Shown: positions 56,012-64,000 of the stretch, in pieces
Numbering within the stretch: the stretch's first letter is position 1
How the letters are laid out: every line of letters begins with the position of its first letter
Assembly: GCA_965215025.1 (NCBI GenBank)
Contig: CBDCCV010000002.1
Span: 496,001-560,000, forward strand
DNA from: CBDCCV01 sp965215025
GTDB lineage: Bacteria > Bacteroidota > Rhodothermia > Rhodothermales > Salinibacteraceae
Direction: 5' to 3'
Length of the DNA: 64,000 nucleotides
Position numbers and translations under genes: made by a program
The notes under the pieces: model-generated
The model's database searches: none
What the model saw: the letters and a program-made list of their open reading frames with translations, nothing else
What the model was told of the DNA's origin: nothing

Positions 56012-56986
56012 CTACACGTACGGCATCACGAGGTAGAGCATGTAGCCGAGGAAGCCGGCCACCAGGACGCCGCCCTCCATCCGCGTGACGCAGTGCTGCG
56101 TGTAGGCCAAGGGCAGGAACAGCGCCGTGAACCCGATCATCACTGGGAAGTGAATCCAGAGCGACTCGCTCGACACGTTCAGGGGCCGCATCAGCGAGAC
56201 GAAGCCCACCACGAAGAGCACGTTCAGAAGGTTGCTCCCCATCGCGTTGCCGACGGAAAGCTCGGCCTCGCCGTTTTTGGCGCTCACCACCGAGGCGGCC
56301 AGCTCCGGCAGGCTCGTCCCGATGGCCACCACGGTCAGCCCCACGACCACCTCGCTGATCCCAAAAAAGGCGGCGATGTCCACCGCGCTCATAACCATCA
56401 TCCGCGCCCCGATGGAGAGCACAACGATGCCGCCGATGAGGTACGCCGCCTTTTTCCAGGGGCGCGCCTTGGCGGCGTCGGGGTCCACCTCGGCCGGGAC
56501 ACCCCCGAGGTCGCTCTCGAGGCCGGCGCGGCGCGACATCCGCCGCGCGTCGTAGACGACGAACGTGAGAAAGACGGCCAGCCCGGCCACGAGCACCAGC
56601 CCGTCCACCTGGCTGATCTGCCCGTCGAGCGCGAGCGCCCAGAAGAGCATCATGGCGCTGAGCATCATCGGGTACTCCTTGCGCAGCATCGAAGGGCTGA
56701 CGGAAAGCGGCCACAGCAGCGCGCTGATGCCCAAAATCAGCGCGATATTGGCGATGTTCGACCCGATGATGTTCCCCAGCGCGATGCCCTCTTCGCCGGA
56801 GAGCGCCGCGAAGACGTTGACGACGAACTCCGGCATCGAGGTGCCCAGCGCCACCACCGTCAGCCCCACCACGAGCGGGCGGATGCCGTAGCGCAGGGCC
56901 AGCCCCGCCGCGCCCTTAACCAGCGCCTCGGCCCCGACGTAGAGCACGCCGATGCCGGCGATGAAGAGGAGCACGTCGAAGAGCAT
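56012..56986 (-). CDS. calcium/sodium antiporter (CaCA family, YrbG-like)
   Basis: 324 residues, ten or eleven membrane segments. The two alpha repeats that form the ion site are complete: VVALGTSMPEFVVNV with GNIIGSNIANI, and VVAIGTSLPELAASV with GNAMGSNLLNV. It exchanges cytosolic Ca2+ for Na+ across the inner membrane. It lies 16 bases after the DUF6883 start, so overlapping promoters are possible. Confidence 0.94.
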   Translation of the reverse strand: MLFDVLLFIAGIGVLYVGAEALVKGAAGLALRYGIRPLVVGLTVVALGTSMPEFVVNVFAALSGEEGIALGNIIGSNIANIALILGISALLWPLSVSPSMLRKEYPMMLSAMMLFWALALDGQISQVDGLVLVAGLAVFLTFVVYDARRMSRRAGLESDLGGVPAEVDPDAAKARPWKKAAYLIGGIVVLSIGARMMVMSAVDIAAFFGISEVVVGLTVVAIGTSLPELAASVVSAKNGEAELSVGNAMGSNLLNVLFVVGFVSLMRPLNVSSESLWIHFPVMIGFTALFLPLAYTQHCVTRMEGGVLVAGFLGYMLYLVMPYV

Positions 56987-57056
56987 AGCGGCGGAGGCGG
57001 TGCGGGCGAAAAGCGGTGCGGGCGGAGAGGCAGGCGAGGGGGCGGCTTGCCTCGCT

Positions 57057-57872
57057 CTACAGATGCGCGTGCTGGAGCAGCGCCCGGCCCTCGAAGGAGC
57101 CGGGCAGGAGATCGGCCGGGCGGGCGGCTTGGGGCGGCGCGGCGCCCCGGTCCATCCAAAGCACCGCTTCCGGGGCGAGTTCCACCAAGAGCTGCCGGCA
57201 CGCGCCGCAGGGCGAGCCGGCGGGGTCGCTCGGGCAGGAGAGGTAGAGCGCCCTCAGCCCTCGGCCGAGGCCGTAGCTCAACGCCGTGCCCAGCGCGCTG
57301 CGCTCGGCGCACAGGATCTGCGACCAGTCCGCGTGCTCGACGTTGACGCCGGGGAGGAGCCGCCCGCTTCCGGTGACGAGCACGCAGCCGACGCGGAACC
57401 CCGAGGCGGGCACGTAGGCACGCTCGGCCACCTCGCGGGCGAGGGCGATACCCGCCTCGGCCTCCTCCGGCAGCGGCGCGTCGAGAAAGGGATCGAGCCG
57501 CTCGCCCAGCGTCGGGCGGGTGCCGGCACCAGCGCGTGCGCAGGCGTCATCGCCTGCCGGGGCGAACGGGGCGCCGGGCAGCTCGGCGAGGAACGCCCGC
57601 TCGCTCGGGCGCAGCGGACGGCTCAGCGCGGCGGCCGCTGCGTCGCGCGGGTCGTAGCCGGCGGCCACGGCAGTGGTGAGCGCGTTCAGGAGCGGCGAGA
57701 TCGTGAGCGAGAAGGAGGCGCTTTCCACACGCACGCCAGGCACCCAGCGCCCGTCGGCCAGGAGGAGTGCCGCCGCCTCCTCAGCACCGGAGTAAGGCGC
57801 GTGGGCGCGCTCGGTCGCCGCACGGGCCTTAGCGCGCAAGCCTTCGAGCACGGCATCCTTAGCGGGGGACAT
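57057..57872 (-). CDS. cdd: two-domain cytidine deaminase
   Basis: 271 residues from the ATG at 57872. The C-terminal domain (about 135-260) is catalytic: C188-A-E190 in ILCAERSAL and the zinc cysteines C222 and C225 in SPCGACRQ. The N-terminal domain (about 20-110) has the same outline (APYSGAEEAAALLLADGRWV, VRVESASFSL) but has lost the zinc residues (PLLNALTTAV). It deaminates cytidine and deoxycytidine to uridine. E. coli-type dimeric enzymes also carry one dead domain, but there the active one is N-terminal. Confidence 0.88.
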   Translation of the reverse strand: MSPAKDAVLEGLRAKARAATERAHAPYSGAEEAAALLLADGRWVPGVRVESASFSLTISPLLNALTTAVAAGYDPRDAAAAALSRPLRPSERAFLAELPGAPFAPAGDDACARAGAGTRPTLGERLDPFLDAPLPEEAEAGIALAREVAERAYVPASGFRVGCVLVTGSGRLLPGVNVEHADWSQILCAERSALGTALSYGLGRGLRALYLSCPSDPAGSPCGACRQLLVELAPEAVLWMDRGAAPPQAARPADLLPGSFEGRALLQHAHL

Positions 57873-58022
57873 GCGGCCTGCGGGGCAGTTTAACAAGCGG
57901 CGGGGCGAAAAGCCGTAATTGCGCGCGCGGCAGCAAAGTTTCCGCAGAACGCAGAGCGGAAGCGGATGCGGGCGGTGGTGGCTTGCTTCGCGCCGCGCCG
58001 CGTAGTAGCTTTGCCTTTCCAA

Positions 58023-58108
58023 GCCGGGATGGCGGAATGGTAGACGCAGCGGACTTAAAATCCGCTGGAGGGCAACCCTCCGTGCGGGTTCGAATCCCGC
58101 TCCCGGTA
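58023..58108 (+). tRNA. tRNA-Leu(UAA)
   Basis: 86 bases, cloverleaf complete: acceptor GCCGGGA / TCCCGGT (one G-U pair) with discriminator A, anticodon stem GCGGA / TCCGC, loop CTTAAAA with anticodon TAA, a long variable arm typical of leucine, and T-loop GTTCGAATC. CCA is not encoded. Confidence 0.95.
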
Positions 58109-58130
58109 CATGGCGCCGGGCGAGTCTTCC

Positions 58131-59129
58131 TCAACCGCACGAAGCCCCGCCGATGAAGCGCAGCATGGCCGGCCCGGCCGTCTGGTCGTCGCGGCTCAAG
58201 GTGGGCACGATGCGCTCGTGGCTCTTACCGGGGACGACGATGACCTCGCTCCGGGCGCCGGCGCCTTGCAGCGCCACGTTCAAGAGCCACGACTGCCGCT
58301 GGAGCGCTTCGGATTCTCCGCCGGCGAAGAGGATCAGAAACGGCGGCGCACCGGGGCGGACGAAGCCGGTGGGCGAGGCGGCCTCCTGCCAGTCCGGGCG
58401 GGTGTCGAAGCGGCGGGCGTAGTACGCCGGGTCGTCAGAGAGGGCGTACGTCCTCTCGTCGGTGAGGTCGAGGGCGGCGCCGCTGACGGGGATGACGCCG
58501 CAGACGGCGCCTTCCGGCACGCCGGCCTCGCCGAGCGCCGTGGTGTCGAGCGCCACGCGCGCGGCGAGCTGCGCCCCGGCGGAGTGGCCCATCAGAAAAA
58601 GCGCGTCCGGATCGCCGCCGTACCGGCCGATCTCTTCGTGCACGAACGCCGTAGCGCGGGCCACGTCCTCGATCTGCGCGGGCCAAGCCGTGCTGTCCGA
58701 AAGCAGCCGGTAGTTGACGACGGCGGCCCCGATGCCGCGCCGGGCGAAAAAGCGCCCGATGTTGTTGTACACGTCCTGGTAGCCGACGCGGAGGTCCTTG
58801 TCGCCTTCGGTCCAGCCGCCGCCGTGGACGAAGATCACCGTGGGCCAGCCGGGGCCTGTCGTGTCCGCCTCGGCAGGCGGGGTGGGAAGGAAGAGGTTGA
58901 GGCGGTGCTTCGGCGGGGCGGGGTCGGGCGCGTCGGCGGGCCAGTAGCTGAGGTCGCGCCGCACCTGTTCCTCTGGCAGCGGGACGTGGTCGTAGACGAA
59001 CTGCAGCCCGAGGTAGAGCGCCGGCTGGCATCCGCCGAGCACGAGCGCAGCGGCCAAGGCAGCGGCCCCAGCGGTCGAGGCTAAGGCGAAGAACAACGCG
59101 CGCCCGTCACGCAGATAAAAAGACGTCAC
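58131..59129 (-). CDS. alpha/beta-hydrolase lipoprotein (esterase/lipase)
   Basis: 332 residues from a GTG at 59129, chosen because it begins a lipoprotein signal (ALFFALASTAGAAALAAALV, then LGGC). The hydrolase core has FVHGGGWTEGD (oxyanion hole), GHSAGAQLA (nucleophile serine) and a C-terminal KSHERI histidine. This is the hormone-sensitive-lipase/esterase group acting on small esters. Substrate unknown. The upstream open frame to 59471 lacks homology. Confidence 0.8.
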   Translation of the reverse strand: MTSFYLRDGRALFFALASTAGAAALAAALVLGGCQPALYLGLQFVYDHVPLPEEQVRRDLSYWPADAPDPAPPKHRLNLFLPTPPAEADTTGPGWPTVIFVHGGGWTEGDKDLRVGYQDVYNNIGRFFARRGIGAAVVNYRLLSDSTAWPAQIEDVARATAFVHEEIGRYGGDPDALFLMGHSAGAQLAARVALDTTALGEAGVPEGAVCGVIPVSGAALDLTDERTYALSDDPAYYARRFDTRPDWQEAASPTGFVRPGAPPFLILFAGGESEALQRQSWLLNVALQGAGARSEVIVVPGKSHERIVPTLSRDDQTAGPAMLRFIGGASCG

Positions 59130-59370
59130 AAGAAACGGTCCGGCGTGTGGTGAGAAGAGCGCGTCATGAGGCGAGGCGCCTCTGCAACTGCGCGCGCGCC
59201 TGGAGGATTCGGCAACTGCGCGGAACCGCCGGCGCTTCTGCGCGATGAACTGCCGTGTCTGCGGGCGCACGCGGATTGTGCGAGCAGCGCTTGCGCCTTG
59301 AACCGCTTGCCGAGGCGTTCGCCTTTCTGGTGTCTTGCGCGCCTCCTCGTCTTTTAGCGAAGAAAACGTT

Positions 59371-59451
59371 ATGGACCCACGCATCGCGCTGGGCTTTCTT
59401 CTGCCGGCGCTGCTTCTCGTTGCGCTCGATGCGTACCTGCGGAGGCGCTGA
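59371..59451 (+). CDS. possible 26-residue single-helix membrane peptide
   Basis: A short frame MDPRIALGFLLPALLLVALD ending YLRRR. The composition (one hydrophobic helix followed by arginines) is what a real small membrane protein would show. It sits five bases before the next gene's ATG on the same strand. There is no independent proof of translation. Confidence 0.4.
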   Translation: MDPRIALGFLLPALLLVALDAYLRRR

Positions 59452-59456
59452 AAGTC

Positions 59457-59954
59457 ATGTTCATGGGCCACATGGGGCTGGCGCTCGCCGGCCGAGGCGC
59501 GCAGCGTGCCGTGCCGCTCTGGGCGTGCATCGCGGCGGCCTTCGCGCTCGATCTCTTGCGCTACGCCTTGCTGCTATCCGGCCTGCCCAACCCCGGCCAT
59601 CTGCTGACGAACTCGCTTCCGGCGGCGCTCGCCATCGCCGTGGCGGTGGAGGCGGCGTGCTGGCGGACGTGGGGCGACCGGCGCGGCGCGATGACGGCGG
59701 CGCTGCTGACGCTCTCGCACTGGCCGGCGGACTTCGTCACGGGCCGCGTGCCGCTGTGGCCGTTCGAGGGAGAGGCGGGACTGCGCCTGTTTTTGGACGC
59801 GCGGTGGGACTTCGCCGTGGAGGCGGCCGTGATCGGGGCCGGGTGGCTGGCGTACTGCGAGTCGCTGCCTAAAGGGCGGCGCCGCTCTTGGGCCGCGTGG
59901 GCCGTGCTGGCCGTGCTCCTCGGCTTCCAGGTGCTCTTTTTGAGCGAGAACTGA
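59457..59954 (+). CDS. YdjM-like integral membrane protein
   Basis: 165 residues, about five membrane segments (PLWACIAAAFALDLL; LPAALAIAVAVEAACW; WAVLAVLLGFQVLFL). The GHMGLALAG opening and LSHWPADFVTG with PLWPF recall the DUF457/YdjM family of predicted metal-dependent membrane hydrolases. The histidines H5 and H87 and the downstream Asp are candidate ligands. Function unproven. Confidence 0.7.
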   Translation: MFMGHMGLALAGRGAQRAVPLWACIAAAFALDLLRYALLLSGLPNPGHLLTNSLPAALAIAVAVEAACWRTWGDRRGAMTAALLTLSHWPADFVTGRVPLWPFEGEAGLRLFLDARWDFAVEAAVIGAGWLAYCESLPKGRRRSWAAWAVLAVLLGFQVLFLSEN

Positions 59955-60046
59955 AGAGGCCTGCGCAGGAGTGAACCGAAACGCTTGGCGGCCTCCGATG
60001 CCGAACCCCGCGTTTTGTCACGAAGCGCGGCGTCTCGATCTGCTAT

Positions 60047-60094
60047 AAAAAAACCCACCCTGAACTGCCGAATAAGGCGTTCGGGGCGGGTTTT
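60047..60094 (-). terminator. intrinsic terminator of tRNA-Leu(UAG)
   Basis: On the minus strand, AAAACCCGCCCCGAAC pairs with GTTCAGGGTGGGTTTT around a short loop, with one internal mismatch, and ends in seven T. It follows the tRNA gene by a few bases. Confidence 0.85.
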
Positions 60095-60098
60095 AAGG

Positions 60099-60183
60099 TG
60101 CGAAAGGAGGGACTCGAACCCCCACGGCTCGCAAAAGCCACGAGGTCCTAAGCCTCGCGCGTCTACCATTCCGCCACTTTCGC
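60099..60183 (-). tRNA. tRNA-Leu(UAG)
   Basis: 85 bases. Acceptor GCGAAAG / CTTTCGC with discriminator A, anticodon stem CGAGG-type with loop CTTAGGA (anticodon TAG), long variable arm, T-loop GTTCGAGTC. Second leucine tRNA within about 2 kb, on the opposite strand. Confidence 0.95.
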
Positions 60184-60384
60184 TGAGCAGCGCGCCCGGC
60201 ACGCATTGCGCCGGGCGGCCTCGGTCCATCAAGAATTACGACGCGCGCCGAAGAGTTCCCCCGCCGCTTGCTCTTCTCGAACGGGCAGACGGATCCGCAG
60301 CGAGCGTGTAGAGTATGGCAAGGCGCCCGGCCCGCCGCCCCGCGCCGGCTCCGCTCTCCTGACGCCTTCTTCTCCTGCCCGGCG

Positions 60385-62667
60385 ATGCCCCCTTTTCTAC
60401 ACGCGAAGACCCCGCTCCTGAAGCCCTCCGCCCTCGCGGCCTTTGCGCTCGCCCTCGTCCTGGCCGCCGCCGGCTGCGCCTCTTCCTCCGAGACGACCGG
60501 CACGGCCCAGGCCGATTCCACGCAGGCCCCGCCCGTCCCGCGCGTCGTCCCGCGCACCGTCCCCGAGCAGCCCACCGCCGATGCGCGCCTGGACACCGTG
60601 CGCGCCGGGCGGTTCGACCAGGGGAAGATGTGGACGTTCGACAACCCGCCCGTCGAGTATTTCCAAGAGGAGTACGGCTTCGCGCCCGACGAGGCGTGGT
60701 TCCGCCAGGCCCGCCTCGGCGCGCTGCGCATTCCAGGCTGCACGGCCTCGTTCGTCTCGCCGCACGGCCTCGTCCTTACCAACCACCACTGCGGGCGCGA
60801 CTGGGCCGCGCGCACGAGCCGCAATGACGAGCGCATCCTCGAAAACGGCTTCTACGCCGAGACCTTGAACGAAGAGCGCCCCGTGGACGGCCTCTACGCC
60901 GATCAGCTTATCGCCATTGAGGACGTGACGGGCGAGGTCGAGCGCGCGCTCGAAAACGCCCAGACGGATGCCGAGCGCGCCGAGGCCCGCCGCCAAGCCA
61001 CCGAAGCCATCCAAGAACGCATCGCCCGCGAGGCGGGGGGCGAGCGCGCCGGCATCCGCGTCGAGGTGATCTCGCTCTACAACGGCGGGCAGTTCTCGGC
61101 CTACACCTTCCGGCGCTACGAGAACCTCCGCCTCGTGATGATCCCCGAGCTGGCCGTGGGCTACTTCGGCGGCGACCTGGACAACTTCACCTACCCTCGC
61201 TACACGCTCGACATGTCGCTCTTCCGCGTCTACACCGACGCGGGCGAGCCGCTCTCGACCGAGAACTACTTCGCGTGGAGCGAGGAAGGGACCGAGCCGG
61301 ACGAGGCCGTCTTCGTGGTGGGCAACCCCGGCTCGACGCTCCGCCTCGAAACCGTGGCGCAGCTCGAGTACCGCCGCGACGTGCAGGACCGCTCGCTCCT
61401 CGATTTTTTGGAGACGCGCGTGGCCGCCCTCGAGGCCTACACCGAGGCGCAGTCCGAAGTGAGCGAGGAGGTGCAGAACGAGCTTTTCGGCCTCAAGAAC
61501 GCGCTCAAGCTCTACCGCGGGCGCGTGAAGGCGCTCAACGATCCCGTGCTGATGGCCCGCCGCGCCGACGCGGAGAAGTCGTTCGTTGAAGCCATCGACA
61601 ACGACCCGTCGCTCCGGGAAGAGTACGGCGACCTCGTGGACAGCCTCGCCCTCGTGCAGGAAGAGAAGCGCGCCTATGCCGCCGAGTATGGCGCCTTCCG
61701 CCTGATCACCTCGCCGTACGCCTCGGCCACGCTGCGGCGGGCGCTCCTGGCGCGGCAGCTGCTCAATCGCCAGGAGGCCGGCGCCTCCGAAAGCGCCACG
61801 GCCGAGCTGCGCGAGCAGCTTCTGGGCATCGGTGACCAGCCCGACGCGCTCGAAGAGCGCTACCTCACCGCGCGCTTGGAGGACTTCCAGCGCTACTTCG
61901 GCAGAGAAAGCGAGGTCGCAGAGGCGGCGCTCGGCGGGCGCACGCCCGAGGCCGCCGCTCGGCAGATTCTCGATAACTCCGCGCTGAGCGATTCGGCAGG
62001 CGCGGCGGAGGCTGTGCAGAGCGGCACGCTCACGATGGACGACCCGGCGCTGGCGCTGGTCGAGTCCTTCTACGGGCGCTACCAGGACTTCCAAAGCGCG
62101 CAGGCCGGCCTGGACGCGCGCCAGGACGAGCTGGCCCGCCGCCTCGGCCGCGCCCGCTTCGCCGTCTACGGCACCAGCGTGCCGCCCGACGCCACCTTCT
62201 CCCTGCGCCTGGCCGACGGGCGCGTCCAGGGCTACGACTACAACGGCACCTTCGCTGCGCCGTACACCACCTTCTACGGCATGTACAGCCACTTCTACAC
62301 GTACGGCGATGATGATGACTCGCCGTGGGATCTGCCGGAGCGCTGGCTCAGCCGGCGCGACACGCTCGCGCTCTCCACGCCCTTCAACCTCGTCTCCACG
62401 AACGACATCACGGGCGGGAACTCCGGCTCGCCGCTCCTGAACCAGGACCTCGAACTCGTCGGCCTCATCTTTGACGGCAACATCGAGAGCCTGGCCTCCG
62501 ACTACATCTACCGCCCGGAGCGCGCGCGCGCCGTCTCCGTCGATTCGCGCGGGATGCTCGAGGCCCTGCGCGCGGTCTACGAGGCCGACCGCATCGCGCA
62601 GGAACTCACCACCGGCGACCTGATCGAAACCGACGCCGCCGCCGAGGCCCGCGCCAGCCGGCGATAG
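60385..62667 (+). CDS. S46-family dipeptidyl-peptidase, DPP7-like
   Basis: 760 residues from the ATG at 60385. Lipoprotein signal ALAAFALALVLAAAGC. The S46 layout is complete: catalytic histidine in TNHHCG (about 134-135), DNFTYPR with an aspartate region (about 270), and the serine in GGNSGSP (S680). Eighteen residues after the serine is glycine (FDGN), as in DPP7; DPP11 has arginine there. The expected substrate is therefore dipeptides with a hydrophobic second residue rather than acidic ones. It is followed 113 bases later by a paralogue sharing a 111-bp identical block. A peptide-scavenging, cell-surface or periplasmic role is likely. Confidence 0.93.
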   Translation: MPPFLHAKTPLLKPSALAAFALALVLAAAGCASSSETTGTAQADSTQAPPVPRVVPRTVPEQPTADARLDTVRAGRFDQGKMWTFDNPPVEYFQEEYGFAPDEAWFRQARLGALRIPGCTASFVSPHGLVLTNHHCGRDWAARTSRNDERILENGFYAETLNEERPVDGLYADQLIAIEDVTGEVERALENAQTDAERAEARRQATEAIQERIAREAGGERAGIRVEVISLYNGGQFSAYTFRRYENLRLVMIPELAVGYFGGDLDNFTYPRYTLDMSLFRVYTDAGEPLSTENYFAWSEEGTEPDEAVFVVGNPGSTLRLETVAQLEYRRDVQDRSLLDFLETRVAALEAYTEAQSEVSEEVQNELFGLKNALKLYRGRVKALNDPVLMARRADAEKSFVEAIDNDPSLREEYGDLVDSLALVQEEKRAYAAEYGAFRLITSPYASATLRRALLARQLLNRQEAGASESATAELREQLLGIGDQPDALEERYLTARLEDFQRYFGRESEVAEAALGGRTPEAAARQILDNSALSDSAGAAEAVQSGTLTMDDPALALVESFYGRYQDFQSAQAGLDARQDELARRLGRARFAVYGTSVPPDATFSLRLADGRVQGYDYNGTFAAPYTTFYGMYSHFYTYGDDDDSPWDLPERWLSRRDTLALSTPFNLVSTNDITGGNSGSPLLNQDLELVGLIFDGNIESLASDYIYRPERARAVSVDSRGMLEALRAVYEADRIAQELTTGDLIETDAAAEARASRR

Positions 62668-62780
62668 TTTTTTCGTGAGACGAGGAGGGGAAGAGCCGAG
62701 GAAACGAGGCTGTCGTCCCTCCCTCGGCTTGCTCTTTCTTCGTTTCCTCCTTTCTCCGGTTCCTCGAATTCACCGCCCTC

Positions 62781-64000
62781 ATGACCCGCTTTCCGCACCT
62801 CCGCTGGCTCCCCTTCGCGCTGCTGCTCGCCGTGGCCGGCTGCGTATCCTCCGGCGAGACGGCCGTCGTCACCGAGCGCCCCACGCCTCCCTCTGAAACC
62901 GCCACCGAGACGGGTCCGACGCCCGCCGCCGTGGCCGTGCGCGACACCGTGCGCGCCGGGCGGTTCGACCAGGGGAAGATGTGGACGTTCGACAACCCGC
63001 CCGTCGAGTATTTCCAAGAGGAGTACGGCTTCGCGCCCGACGAGGCGTGGTTCAGCCGTGCGCGCCTGGGCGCGCTGCGCTTTGCGGATTACTGCTCGGC
63101 CTCGTTCGTCTCTTCGAGCGGCCTGGTGATGACGAACCACCACTGCGGGCGCGAGAGCATCAGCGCCGTGAGCCGTGAGGGCGAAGACCTCCTCGACAAC
63201 GGCTTCTACGCCACAAGCACCGCCGACGAGCGCGAAGTCGAGGACCTCTTCGTCGAGCAGCTCATCCGCATCGAGGACGTGACGGAGGACGTGTACCGGG
63301 GGCGAGGCGGCGAGGGGCCGCTTGCCGAGCGCCGCTCGGCCGAGACGGAGCAGGACGCCGAGCGCCGCCGCCAGCGCGCCGAAGCCCTCGGCGAGCGCCT
63401 CACGCGCGAGGCCCAGGCGCGCGACTCCTCGCTCCAGGTTGAGGTCGTCTCGCTCTTTAGCGGCGGCCGGTACTCCGCCTACACCTTTCGCCGCTACGAC
63501 GACGTGCGCCTCGTCATGGCGCCGGAGCTGCAGCTCGGCTTCTACGGCGGCAGCCCGGACAACTTCACCTACCCGCGCTACGCGCTTGACGTGGCCTTTT
63601 TCCGCGCGTACAACGACGAAGGCCAGCCCGTGCGCTCCACGAGCTACTTCCCGTGGTCGCTCGACGGCGCCGAGGAGGGCGAGGCCGTCTTCGTGGTGGG
63701 CAACCCCGGCTCCACGAACCGGCTCTCGACCGTGGCGCAGCTCGAGTTCCAGCGCGACTACGCCCTGCCGCAGCAGCTTGAAGCGCTCCGCAGCCGCGCC
63801 GCCATCTTGGAGGACTACGTCCGCGCGCATCCCGACTCGGCCGAGGCGTACGACCTGCGCAACCTTTTCTTCTCCCTGGAGAACTCGGTCAAGTCCACCG
63901 AGGGCGAGCTGGACGGCCTGCGCGACGACGTCCTCATCGCCCGCCGCCGCGCTGCTGAGGAAGCGCTGCAAGACTCCATCGCCGCCTCGGACTCGCTCCG
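62781..64000 (+). CDS. S46-family dipeptidyl-peptidase, second copy, 3' end cut by window edge
   Basis: About 406 N-terminal residues are visible. A lipoprotein signal (PFALLLAVAGC) precedes TNHHCGRES with the catalytic histidine, DNFTYPRYALD, and VVGNPGSTNR. The serine half lies beyond the window, so DPP7- or DPP11-type specificity cannot be told. The protein is clearly paralogous to the preceding gene, probably by tandem duplication. A 38-residue segment after the linker is encoded by DNA identical to that in the first copy. Confidence 0.92.
   Translation, partial: MTRFPHLRWLPFALLLAVAGCVSSGETAVVTERPTPPSETATETGPTPAAVAVRDTVRAGRFDQGKMWTFDNPPVEYFQEEYGFAPDEAWFSRARLGALRFADYCSASFVSSSGLVMTNHHCGRESISAVSREGEDLLDNGFYATSTADEREVEDLFVEQLIRIEDVTEDVYRGRGGEGPLAERRSAETEQDAERRRQRAEALGERLTREAQARDSSLQVEVVSLFSGGRYSAYTFRRYDDVRLVMAPELQLGFYGGSPDNFTYPRYALDVAFFRAYNDEGQPVRSTSYFPWSLDGAEEGEAVFVVGNPGSTNRLSTVAQLEFQRDYALPQQLEALRSRAAILEDYVRAHPDSAEAYDLRNLFFSLENSVKSTEGELDGLRDDVLIARRRAAEEALQDSIAASDSL

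Overview
This 64 kb window is GC-rich chromosomal DNA from a bacterium of the Bacteroidota/Rhodothermota kind, most likely a Rhodothermales relative (inference). The pointers are a glutaminyl-tRNA synthetase with a YqeY-type tail, two S46 dipeptidyl-peptidases, a secreted lamin-tail-domain protein with a FlgD-like C-terminal module, an R2lox oxidase, lipoprotein signal peptides, few Shine-Dalgarno sites, and dispersed GTCATCC-type intergenic repeats. No plasmid or phage backbone, insertion sequence, rRNA or CRISPR array is visible. Two leucine tRNAs are present.

Layout. 1-4.3 kb (minus): surA, a small secreted protein, a MoxR ATPase, a conserved unknown protein and a flavin oxidoreductase cut by the window edge. 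4.6-10.2 kb: gltX, then two small toxin-antitoxin-like pairs (PIN and MNT/HEPN, both with single-base frame breaks), then glnS. 10.4-11.8 kb: three consecutive BLUF blue-light receptor genes. 12-19.4 kb: a secreted membrane-anchored protein and the methylmalonyl-CoA mutase locus (mutA, mutB, a Uma2-type gene, meaB) with a TrmH-family methyltransferase. 19.6-26 kb: a LEA2-like lipoprotein, cmk, a very long ribosomal protein S1 with an HhH tail, and an OmpA-family protein. 26-36 kb: DUF2237, a decayed gene, an aldehyde dehydrogenase, an aminotransferase, yqeY, cvpA, R2lox, and sbcC with a -1 frame break. 36-42 kb: envelope proteins on the minus strand, then a Ser/Thr kinase-TPR receptor with its ECF sigma factor. 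42-50.8 kb: an EamA exporter, a MerR regulator, clpC, an A-type Fe-S carrier, the lamin-tail protein, and a secreted protein whose signal sequence is broken at a run of ten G:C pairs. 51-58 kb: DinJ/YafQ, an M20 hydrolase, a VWA membrane protein, a DUF4926/DUF6883 pair, a Na+/Ca2+ antiporter and a two-domain cytidine deaminase. 58-64 kb: tRNA-Leu(UAA), an esterase, small membrane proteins, tRNA-Leu(UAG) and two S46 peptidases.

Much of the window is housekeeping: translation (gltX, glnS, rpsA, trmH-like, two tRNAs), proteostasis (surA, clpC), propionyl/methylmalonyl-CoA metabolism and peptide use. The accessory interest lies in the BLUF trio, the toxin-antitoxin pairs, the kinase/ECF signalling pair, the paralogous S46 peptidases with a 111-bp identical block, and the mononucleotide-run gene. 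Several genes carry one-base frame breaks at short homopolymers. These could be real decay, phase variation or sequencing indels, and the sequence alone does not decide between them.
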